Shown here in pieces: positions 11,301-22,700 of a DNA stretch of 64,000 nucleotides; position 1 is the stretch's first letter; each line of letters opens with the position of its first letter. The translations under genes were made by a program, and so were the position numbers. The DNA is from Diphasiastrum complanatum. Its lineage: Eukaryota > Streptophyta > Lycopodiopsida > Lycopodiales > Lycopodiaceae. The stretch is taken from the NCBI GenBank assembly GCA_029204225.1, contig CM055096.1, positions 63,269,240 to 63,333,239 on the forward strand. The letters run 5' to 3'. Below the pieces are notes generated by a model. The model was not told the origin of the DNA. It ran no database searches and was given only the letters and a program-made list of their open reading frames with translations.

Positions 11301-11326
11301 TATTAATGAATCCTCTCTTTCACTCT

Positions 11327-12096
11327 CTACACCCTCACACTCATCCTCATTAGTAGGGTTAGCTTGCTTAGATTGGTTCTTCTTCTTGAAACAGTTTGAT
11401 GCATAATGTCCTTTTTTTCCACAGAAAAAACACTTGATCTTTGACAGCTTCTTCTTGCCATTGGATGTTGCACCTTGTGAGGACTGATCCTCACCACCTT
11501 CTTTGGCTTTGTCCTTCTTGAAGTGTTGTTGTCCTTTCCCTTGCCTCTTGACTTGTCTCTGATGAAGAGTGCTTTGTCATCTCCACCATCTTTCAATGAA
11601 AGTCTGTTGATCCTCAGCATCTTGTTCTCTTGCCTGCTTTCTTCAGCAATGAGAACACCTTGTAGTGTCTCCAAGGATGGAAGATCCTCTCTAACAGCAT
11701 AAGTCTGCACAATATTGTCATACTCATCTCTAAGTCCATTTAGGACTACTTGAACAAGTTCAGTGTTCTTAAGAGCATCACTAATACCAGCTAACTCTTG
11801 ATGAAGATCCTTAACTTTCATGACATATGATGAAGCACTCTCATCTACTCTCTGATAACTTAGAAATATTTGGTTTCTAAGTGTAAGCAATCTAGAAGCA
11901 TTTTTTATTTCATAGATTGTTTTTTGTGGAATGTTGCAGCTTCATTAGGTGCAACAGGTTTTTCTTCAGCTCTACTCACAATATCCATTACATCCTGTAG
12001 AATCAACAATGATTCCATTCTGATCTTCCACATTGCATAATTGGAAGATGTTAATCTCTCACTGTGCTCTAAGAAATGTGAACCAGATGAAGACAT
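11327..12096 (-). pseudogene. Copia gag with internal deletion (element 1)
   Basis: Gag begins MSSSGSHFLEHSERLTSSNY (12096). After NEAATFHKKQ the sequence jumps to YEIKNASRLLTLRNQ in another frame, so about 50 codons of capsid are missing compared with related copia Gags. The remainder (11890-11327) contains LVQVVLNGLRDEYDNIV. A zinc knuckle CFFCGKKGHYASNC lies at 11432-11391 but in a shifted frame relative to the preceding segment. Capsid function is lost. Confidence 0.9.
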
Positions 12097-12851
12097 CTTC
12101 TTGGTGAGAAATTCTAGTAATGATAAAAAATGGAATTGAAAGGATGTTGCTTGCTATCTCAATCTAGGATCTAACACAGATGTTGATCCACCCTATGAAA
12201 TCTAGCAACAGATGTGAGAACAAATTCTCAATACAAAAAATCAATCTATCTTGACTTTGGATCTTGCTTCAGTCACAAAAGAAGAAGCACATGCAAGCAA
12301 GAAGTCTATCTCTCCCACGAGTTTCAATGTACTGATAAACTCTTTAGGAACTTACTTTCAACTCAAACATAGTAATATGTGTGAAATGAAAAGTCTAAGA
12401 CCTCAAAACACTCACTTCTATCCAATCCTACTTGATTGGCAATGAAAATTGATGAAAATGGTAAAAAAGATAGATGTGTGCTCACTTTGGCATATCCCAC
12501 AAGTTGAGTACCCTCTCAAACTCTCTGATTGCCTAAAACTCTTCTAAAAACAAATGAAATTGATTTAGAAACAAGAGCAACACATTCTACTCTCCAATAC
12601 CTATCCAACAAGCTATAAAACATCAAATTTGGATCATTCATTGAGAAGTAGCACTCATTAATGAGGGCTGACGTGTGAGCTCTCTGTCCGTATAGAGCTC
12701 CGCTAGATCAGATGAGCCTTGATTTGATCCATTTATGATCCACAGATTGCTTGTTTCTCAACGAGTTTGAATCCTTCTCCAAAATCTGAGTTCCTGCAAG
12801 CAAAAACACTGAAGATCTGATGTATACACCCTCACCTCTTCAAAGCATGAA

Positions 12852-12863
12852 GCTTTGATACCA
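12852..12863 (-). promoter_or_regulatory. Primer binding site of element 1
   Basis: On the minus strand the sequence is TGGTATCAAAGC, directly after the CA end of the 5' LTR. It differs by one base from the common plant copia iMet-tRNA site. Confidence 0.9.
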
Positions 12864-13591
12864 TGTGAAGTTTTTAGCACGTGTGAACTTCACCACACAC
12901 CCTACAGGATCTTACTGAGGTGTTGTGATTGCACAAGATTGATCAAAGAGCAGTATGCTTGAAAAATCTAAGGCAAGAGCACAATGGCATACATCTGATG
13001 AAAAATTCTAACTCTTCACTATGAGAAATGAATGTCAGAAATAATTCTAAGTGTTCAGTATGAGAAAAAGAGGCTGCTCTCGGGTAGAGAGAGAAAATCA
13101 TACATAGAAAACTTGGGTAGAGAGAGATGAGTCCAAAACACGAAAATCTCAATATTCACAATATGGCAAAACATGCCCAGGTTTCCCTACATGAGAGAGA
13201 CTCGAATTCCTACAGTGGAGTTGCATGGAAAGTCCACTTAACTGAACTAATTCACCTACCAGAGATCCACATGTGTAACTGCATGCATGTATGGTGCATG
13301 TACTGCATGTCAACTCATAAAATTGCCTAGACATGTGTAGATCACAGAAACTACTTTGCATGTTGCATGCATTGATTGCATGTGGCTTGCATGCATACAG
13401 TAAGACTTTGCATGCTATCTAAACATTTGCATCTCATCATAATTGAACCTATCTAACTCAAATTTGAGCTACACTAGAAGGATATGTGCTCAATTCACAC
13501 TCCTTATATGTACAACATGAAATCTAGTGGAAATTATCATGGGCATGACCCCAAACTCGAGATAGGAAGATAATATTTAATAATCTTCACA
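12864..13591 (-). repeat. 5' LTR of element 1
   Basis: 728 bp, the partner of 7525-8254. It is followed on the + strand by the target duplication tacaa. Promoter elements are not individually resolvable. Confidence 0.95.
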
Positions 13592-13596
13592 TACAA

Positions 13597-16500
13597 TAGT
13601 TTGTTTACTAGGCCACCAGTCACTTTGCCACAAAATTGAAAGCTAAGTCGCTTTCGCTTTCCAAAATGCTTCTCGCCATGAATTCCCAACTTCGTGTCCT
13701 ATAAGTGGTGAAATCACTTTTGGCATTCTTCGAGCAGTTTCTCCGTGACAAACACTCTGTTTTGTGTTACTTTACTTGTAGGTACACTCTGGGAGCCCTT
13801 CATTTGGAGTCCGTAGCCCTTCGTTTGGTCCAAGACCGTTAAAGGAGGTGAAAATGAGGGCCTTTTTAGAAAATGAATCGCTTTTTCATAGTGAAGAAAG
13901 TTCACTCTTCAGCCAATTTTGGGCCTTGGGTCCCTTCAAAATGAAAATTTTTAATGAAGTTGAAGGCTGTTTTGCTCTTCAAGGCACTTCGGGTCCCTTC
14001 AAATTAATCTTGGCCATAAACTAGAGAACTACATCTAGGCTACCAAATCAACTTTAAATCATGGCCCTTGGTGAGTGTGGGATCCAATCTTGTGGTTTGG
14101 AGTGAATTTGAGCATTGAAGTAGACACGTTGACCACTTTCATACTCTTTTACACTACTTCATCGTCTTCACGTAGGGAGAATCTCGATGGTGGAGAAATG
14201 GCCACATGCAGATCAGTAGTGGACACTCTATGGAGCTAGATGATTGCACGAGGATGGAGGTAGAGGATCGCGGTAGTTGTGAGGGCAGAATATTTTTTTT
14301 GAGGGATGATAGGGGAAAAATTCCCGACGGGGGATTGGTCTCGCCAGGAAGCCCTACAGGGGAAGGGCCCATAGTGCCCTTACGTGAGTGATTGAGGAAT
14401 GCCGCTTCCAATCCCGAGGGCCGTCTCAATCACCCCGTGCTCCCCAGCCGATGAGGGTGTTCCAGGCCCCCAGAGACACGGCTGCAAGGAGGTTTAACAT
14501 CATTCTTGATCGTATTGATTCTGTCTTTCCATATCATATCTCTAGGTGAGGGTGATAATCCTAGCTCCCTAGCTTCCCTTCCCTAGCTCTTTCCATGTAG
14601 TATGAACACGTTCCTTTAGAGTTTAGGATCTTAAATCAATCATATAATTGTGCTTGGTAAAGAGAGTAGTGTTTACAATTTCCGTAAAATGTCCATGAGC
14701 ACTCAATCAACAATTTTAAGGCACACGAAATGAAGCTAGTACACACACCAAAATAGAAATAGGATGTCATCTATGTGTTACTTGTCGTGCAACGTGGGGG
14801 TGCCAGTTATACGCATCGCCTTGTTTGATAAGTTGCGGTAGTTCCAACGATGGAGGTGACTATGATGACCCCTAACCGAGGTGGTGTGTTTCAACCACGT
14901 ACGGTGGACGACCGCTCTTCTATTTCAAAGAGGGTCGGGTTAGCGACTCAAGTAGACACAAAAACGATTCATTCCCAAATATAATATAAAGCTGAGTTTT
15001 GCAACCTAAGCACAATGTGCATGGTGATTTTAACATTTGATAATTGTGAGGATACAATGAAGAGACATGACTAGCATGCTATATAACTTGCTCATCATTA
15101 AAAATTTATAACAATGCTAATGCGCTGACAGTTGTTGCTGGGAACTTCCTCATCTCACCCTCTCTTCTATTACCCATAGAAAGTAAGCACAATTTTTTCA
15201 CAACAGAGCACTTCTCTCCCCCATCAGCTTAACCTAAGACACAAGGCGATGCCCTACCATCAGTTGAAGCTTCACAAGAATGTTATACATCCACCACTCC
15301 CATATCCTTCAAAAGATAACAGTTCCTCATCACACTCTCTCTCATGAACTCTTTCCCATCCTCTCATACTCTCACGCTCTCTCTTTCTTCACGTAGGCCT
15401 CATTCCACTCAACTCTCACACTCATCAACTTTTAGCCAACTCTTTATCAACTCTTATCAAATGAAGCCCGCCCCCCTCTTATAGGCTTTTCAAAAAAAAC
15501 TCCCCTTCAAAGAGCCATCTTCTCATTCTTCACACCCTTCATGCCCTTACTGCCATGTGTCCTGCTCCCCTTGAAGAAGTACCATGCATTGATGTCAGAA
15601 GTGATTTGAGGTGACACCCATCCTTTCCAAAGATAGTATGAATCTTGGTTGTACGGAGGTACCACATGTGTGAGCTACCTCTCTTTATAGCATTTGTGGG
15701 TGATATTATTAGTAAGTACTTCACTTACTTACCATTCTTAATTGAGTAGTCCTTGTGGTCAAAACCTACTATGTATAGGTAAGATATTTTAGTAAGTGAG
15801 TGTAACCCCCTTTTGGCCTCCACTTGTATTTTCCTTTTGCGTGTCTGTGGCCCATGGCTCAAGCCGTCGAGGTTTGTTCGTCGGGGTGCCGATCAACACA
15901 TTGCCCTGAGATTTTTTCCACTTGTCCAGACTTTGCCATTACCAGCTCCATTGTCCTGCAATTTCTCTGCCATATTCGTGAGTCGATTTTTTCCTTGTCA
16001 CAGTTGTTTTGACGCGCACAACTTTCAGTGGGGCACCAATGACTTGGGGTTTCTTTAAGGCAGCCGGTTCCCTGAAAAACATAGTAGGCAATTTCTTTCA
16101 TATTAATAAAAAGTAACAGAGTACATTGAAAATTTGCTCGGCAGTGTCGGCTGTTATAATCGGGCCATTTCTAAGGCCTCAAAATTTGCTCTAGCCACAT
16201 TTTGGGCGGCTGGGACCCCTATCTATAGGCAATTGTGTGCCGATTTTACTCTTAATAGCCAGGTTTTACATGCCGATTTTTATACAAAATTGTGAAAATT
16301 GCTCTAACAATAGCCCGATTTTTTGTGCGAAAATATTGGCTAACAAGGGAGAACTATGCCACCTTTTTAGAGGCCCGTGGAAGTCGGAGTTGCTGAGGGG
16401 CATTCCATGGCAACTCCAATTTGTGAAGTTGCCGCAGCATGACATGCGAGCTCAACTACCACCAAGTTGAGTTGTTTGTGAAAATGGGCAGAGCCACTTT

Positions 16501-16889
16501 TGCAACCTAAACCAATAAAATGTCAATATGCAGCCACGTGGACATGCCTTGGGCCTCTTGTGAAAACACCCTAAGATATTTTTGACTTGAAAGGGCATGT
16601 TGTCTCCACGGCTGGTGAGACATACTCCAATAGCAACATAGATGGCCTCCTTTCCAACGTTAACAATAGATGCCCAATGCCCATTCTCAATCTATTTCTA
16701 TTTGTGAGAGTGACAAGCCCACATTATCCATGTCAGCTGGTTGAGCTAAGCTAAATCCCTGCCACCACAAAGCTTGCCACGTGTTACATATCCAGAGGTA
16801 CCATATGCCACATGCCAGAATCTTGATGGTATGTTAAAGATCAGATTAGGGCAAAGGGAGGGCCAAGAAGAGGAGGAAGTGAAGAACTT
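13597..16889. other. Upstream region of TAD1, no gene recognised
   Basis: No coding region with a recognisable domain is visible on either strand. A G/C-rich segment occurs at about 14290-14480, with many CCC/GGG runs unlike its AT-rich surroundings. A CT-rich stretch occurs at about 15320-15430, and AT-rich sequence with short repeats of tacttac/gtaagt at about 15700-15800. The last few hundred bases before 16890 should hold the TAD1 promoter and 5' UTR, but I see no distinctive TATA box I would commit to. Confidence 0.4.
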
Positions 16890-17040
16890 ATGAAGACGAG
16901 GGAGGTGGAGGAGCAGATGGAGGTGGAGTGGGGAAAGCGTGTGGCAGATGTGGTGATGCAGAAATACAACAGTCTTCCAAAGAAGGGCAAGCCCCAAGGC
17001 TCCGAAGCCACTGTCTTAGCAGCTTTTGTTCTTTCCCCCG
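16890..17040 (+). CDS. TAD1: TAD1 exon 1
   Basis: Encodes residues 1-50 plus one base, ending at ...AAFVLSP. The donor is gtaagag at 17041 and intron 1 is only 86 bp. Confidence 0.88.
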
Positions 17041-17617
17041 GTAAGAGAATCGCTTTTCCAATTCATTTTCACAATAGTCACCCCAATTTCTCTTTAGGGT
17101 TTCTGAGCGATATGCGATTTGTGCAGATATGCGTGTTGTGTCAATGGGGACTGGAACAAAGTGTATTGGGCGATCTCAGATGAGTTGTGATGGGGATATT
17201 GTGAATGATTCTCATGCAGAAGTCATTGCCAGAAGAAGCCTCCTCAGGTAGGCCAGAGAGAGATAGAGCAGCGTTGGAAAATAGTGTTTTTTTTAGCACC
17301 GAGTGTGCCGCATGGTCAATCAGGATTAGAGCTATGTGGAATTCTGACCACTAAACTATTCTGTTTGTCTATTTATAATTTTGAATTTGTTTCCGAAAGC
17401 AATCAAATAGACAACAAAAATTAAAGAGTATCTGGCACTAGGAAGGAATTGGATAAATCTGGATAGTTGACGTCGTTGAGCTATATGTTTAACCCGTAAC
17501 TAATTGGAAAATTATGAAGCAAATGCCTTTGTAGAGGTGGTTGCTAGATAGGTCAAACTTAACAAAAATGATCATTCAAAAACCCTCTAGGGTTAAGGTT
17601 CTAAAAAACAAATAGGT

Positions 17618-17675
<58 letters not shown>

Positions 17676-19718
17676 ACTTGCTTAACGAAGAGCGAGTCAC
17701 AGAAGATAATGCCCCTTTCTTAGATGTGCCCTATTTTCGGCTAGTAGTACCAAGAATCACCTCATGTACTCCAGATGCATCCCAACGATAGTTCTCGTGA
17801 ACCGTGGAGAAGAGAGAAACTGGTAACCTAAACCCAATATGTCGACGGGAGAATCCCTACCTCATTATATAGAGAGTAGAGTCCTGTGCATGAAACCATG
17901 CAACCCCCATGTAGGTCAACTATAAATAGATCACATCTCTTCATGTAGTTCTCCTGCCTATATCCGTCACACAGACATATGTCTCAATTAGAGTGTCTGG
18001 GTCCTCTCAAGGTGATTAGTCACAAACAGGCCTTGACATGGAATTAAATCACGGTGTGACCAACAATCTCGAATATCGGAGGGCCGGTCTACCATATTAG
18101 GACTATTCCAGGTCCTTAACCGAATATGGCCATAACATTCTTCCTTCCTTAAACTGCTTCTATCCTTGGAAGCTCCTCAAGACAGGAAAGAATTACAGGA
18201 ACAGTTCCTTTAACTTTCAATATTAACCGAAGAAATTATTATTCTTAGTCTGACTTCCATATCAAACAAGTACTTAGAGATAAACCTATTTCCAATCGTT
18301 AATCTCTATTCTGGAGTACGAGTCAAGTCTGAAAAGTACACTAAGAGATATATTTTCTCAACTGGGTTACACTCAACACAAGTTAGTAACATCACCTTCA
18401 TGTAAAACACTTACGTGACCAACTGAGTGAAATATTACCTAACTTAGGAGATTTAAATTAAAGAAAAAATAATAATACTTACAGTCTGAAATCATCCACA
18501 AACTCTAGCAGACAATTCATATAAAGCTTCCAAGTACAACTATCTTTAGAATCCAATTCTAAGATATGATAATTCACTCAACTAGAATCTCGAGGAGAAA
18601 CATTAAGATATAGAATGATAAAAACTCAACTTTGAGTATCTCAAATACTCTTTTGAGTTAAAGGCTCCTGTTTCTAGCACCAAATGCAAGAAAATAGCAC
18701 TCATTCATCTTAATAGACTTGTCTGTCTCCTATGATAATTGGAGATCAAATGAAGAACTGTACCATACTTAATCATTTATAGGATACTGGAGTATATGTC
18801 CAACATAACTCAAGAAAAAGTAAGAATCATCCCAAAATCTTCATAACAAAAGCTCTCAATATTAGCGTGGCATTGGGAATGCTCAAAATGCCTTTGAAAC
18901 AGCGAACGTTTTCTTGAAACTACATTAGGTCACGACGAAGAAGGCTTGGATACCACATGGTGTACAAAAAAAGATGACACTGCTTTGATTATCCACTTTA
19001 CATCTTCCATTTGCCATAGAGATGCCTTGCGGAACAGGGAGAAATATATTGTTTTTCATGGAGAGAGATATATTGTTTTTCATGGAGACACACGTGAGCC
19101 CGGAGCGTGGACTACCTACATTCCCAGTTTACATATGGGATTCAGTATAGGACAGATGAGATCATGAGTGGTAGAGGTTGTGGTGGGGTTGCATGCTTAT
19201 ATAGAGAGTCATGACATCCAGCTATAGAGTTTATCAGCCACAACATACATGCATGATATATATGGGTTCGCATTTCAAGACATGACATTGGTTTGGACCA
19301 AAAATGCGTAGGTGTGTTCCGGGTTGGAACTTTGCAAAAAAAAAAAAATTTTAGCAAAGCATAGTAACTTGCAAGAACTACTAACTGAACAAAACATATT
19401 ATCACAATAACATGGCATTAACATAAGAAGTCATGTCCACCAAGCTTGGAGAAGGCTCAGAGTATGTGCCATACCGCTTCAGGAGACTTTTAGCCCTGGG
19501 AGAAACCTCTGATGACTCCTAGAAGCCGTCTAGGGTGTACCTTCCGGTACCTTGACTTCGCAGTCAAAGCATCAACAGAGGAATCTCCATTAAAGGACAG
19601 ATAGTGACTTCTAACACTCTCCCTTAATGACAAGTTGATTGCATGTGACCCCCTATCATAACAATATAGTAAGCACACTATGAAAGTTGAAAAAACCAGC
19701 TATGGAGTAGAAGACAAA

Positions 19719-19787
<69 letters not shown>

Positions 19788-22700
19788 CTCAAAGCTCACA
19801 CCAACTTAATGATTAGTAAAAGAGTAGGAGGGCGTGGAAACCCCTCCAAGCCTAGGGCCACAAATAGCAAGAAATGGATAGTGGTGGTGTCTTTCTTATT
19901 CTAGGATGTCAGCAACTTGATTTTCTGTGGAACATTGTATCACCTCCACCTCACCTGATAAAACTTTCTCTCGAACAAAATGATAGTGAATCTCAATGTG
20001 TTTGGTTCGGGCATGGAAAACCAGATTCTTGGCAATCTTGGGGCAGCTTTCATTGTCACACATTATAACTGTGGCTCCAGATTGTTGATCATCAATCTCC
20101 TATAGAAGCTTTCGTAACCAGACAACTTCCCTGGTTGCCAGTTGAGGTGCCCGATATTCAGCTTCAGTAGAGGACAATGCCACCGTTGGCTGTTTCTTAC
20201 TGCTCCATGAGACCATGGCAGAACCCAGGCAAAATGCATAGCCCGAGGTGGACTTCCGATCTTCTATATCCGAAGCCCAATCAGCAGCACACTATACTTT
20301 TAGAATTGGTTCCTTCATGTCATTATATTCGAGCCCAAAGTTGTAAGTGCCCTTTACATATCGCAAGATCCTTTTAGCAGCCTTTCAATGACTTGAGACC
20401 CAGCTATGGAGTATCTTAACTTCAATACTAGATCAACTATGAAAGCTTGAGAAACTTGGCTATGGAAAACATCGCATACAAGGAGAATTGCATAAGCACC
20501 TCACAATACCAAAAGTTAGAAAAAGAAATGAATTGCTAGAGAGAGAGAGTAGGGCATGGGTCCTCCAAGTCCCTTGTGAGGCAAGCACCTCAGATACATG
20601 CATAGAAAAGTCTAGGTGTCAACCATAGGAGTGAGCTACTTGGCCAAGTGGGCCACTTGCACTAATTAACTCAACTTACAAAAGGGGGGTCTCATGTATT
20701 TAATTAATAACATGCCCCATGAGTTATGTACAACTTACAACTTAATTAGTGCCTAGCCAAAGGGGTAAAATAGGCATTACTCTTCAACACCCTCTCTTAA
20801 TGGCAATTTTATTCAAACTGACACCCAACAAAGTTTTGAACTTTTCAAACTTATCTTTACTAAGTGGTTTAGTAAAGATATCAGCTATCTAGTCGTTGGT
20901 GTCGCAATAAATTAGCTCGATTTCCCCACTGTGCACTTTCTCCTGTATGAAGTGCTGGTCCACCTCTATGTGCTTTGTCCGTGCATGATAGACTGGATTT
21001 TTCACAAGCTAAATGCAACTTTGGTTATCACAATGCAACAATGTAGGTCTTACTTGAGCAATCTGCATATCCTCAAGTAGACGGCGTAACCAAATGGCTT
21101 CATAGGCGGACCTCGTAGTCGCCCTGTACTCAGCTTCGGTGGTTGATAGGGCAATAGTAGGCTGCTTCTTACTCCACCATGATATAGCCCCTGAACCTAG
21201 GCTAAAGCAATAGCCTGTCGTCGATCTCCGATCGTCGCTATCACCTGCCCAATCAAAATTTGAATAACCATCCAGCTGAAGGTCTCCATCATCAGTATAT
21301 CCAATCCCATAAGTCATCGTCCCTCTCACATATCGTAGGATCCGCTTGGCTGTCTTCCAATGTGCTTCGGTAGGCTTACTCATGAATTGACTTGCAATCC
21401 CAACTGCATAAGCAATATCTGGCCTGGTGGTAGTAAGGTAAATCAGGCTGCCCACCAATTGATGATAGAGAGTCTCATCTGCAAATGCTGGACCATCATC
21501 TTTTGATAGCTTGTTGCTTGCATCCATGGGTGTGCTAATTGGTTTTCTTTCTTGCATGTTAAACCTCTTCAATAATTTCTGTGCATACTTTGCCTGAGAG
21601 ATAAAAAGACAACGCTTCCCTTTCCAAACCTCAACTCCTAGGCAATAGTGTAGCAAACCCAAATCTTTCATCTCAAGCTCACTAGAAAGATTTTTCTTAA
21701 CACAAGCAATAAGCTTCTTATTGCTTCCTGTGATGAGTAGATCATCCACATAGAGCACACCTTCTCTAAAGACATAAAGATCGCAATCAAACTTACTCTT
21801 CTCAAACCCCTGCGGTTGTTCCATGTAAACCTCCTTCTGTAGGTGCCCATTAAGAAAGGCACTCTTGACATCCATTTGATGGACATCCCAATCAAAATAT
21901 GAGGCTAAGGCCAAAACGGTCCTGATAGATGTCATCTTAGCAACAGGTGCGAATGTCTCATCATAGTCTAGCCCCTCCTGCTGGGCGTAGCCTTTCGCCA
22001 CCAACTTTGCCTTTTACTTGTCCACTGTTCCATTGGCGTGAAACTTGGTCTTATAAACCCACTTGCAACCTATTGGTTGCTTCCCTTCTGGCAATGTAGT
22101 GAGCTCCCATGTGTCATTCTTGACAATGGAGTCGTACTCCTCCTGCATGGCATGTTGCCATACCTTTTCCTTCACGGCTTCGTGAAAGAACCGTGGCTCG
22201 TCTGCATCCATAATAGTGGACATAAGAGCAAAGTTATTTCTAATCAACTGTATAGTAATAACCAAAATGTTAATCTACTGTACAATCACAGTTGAGCTTA
22301 CTATTTCTAACACTTTACCTGGGGACATATCTAGTACTAGGCATACTGTTCACTGCTCATGTTCCTTGTACGATCCTCAATATACATTGTCACTGGAGTA
22401 CAAGGCTGTAACAATTATGACCGATCCTTGAATCTGAGCACTAAATAAATGCAACAAAACATTGTTTTTCTTAGCAACAAAAATTCTGACACTAGAGAGC
22501 TCAAAATCACCAGTTTGTGGTAGGGTGGAGCTTCAATCTAGAAAGGAGATACACTAAAATAAATGTGTTGGAACCATGTAAATGACACAACTTTGCATGG
22601 TGGCATCTGACTTCTACACATGTGAAAATTCACTACTTTGCAAGACGATTCTCTCAAGAAGACTGGCCCGCACTTTGCCTTCAACCATAATTCCCATACA

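Larger units (their letters stand above)
7525..13591 (-). mobile_element. Full-length Ty1/copia LTR retrotransposon (element 1, minus)
   Basis: The element is 6067 bp with two near-identical LTRs (7525-8254 and 12864-13591), 7-bp terminal inverted repeats TGTGAAG/CTTCACA, and a 5-bp target duplication tacaa at 7520-7524 and 13592-13596. The PBS abuts the right LTR and the PPT abuts the left LTR, so transcription runs right to left. Domain order is Gag, NC, protease, integrase, RT, RNase H, which is the copia order. Coding is broken by a gag deletion, frameshifts in NC and integrase, and stops between RT and RNase H. It is therefore structurally intact but cannot move by itself. Confidence 0.97.

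Noticed and set aside
14290-14480. GC-rich segment as an rRNA or other RNA gene
   Set aside because: No recognisable rRNA or tRNA sequence motif; I see only local GC enrichment.
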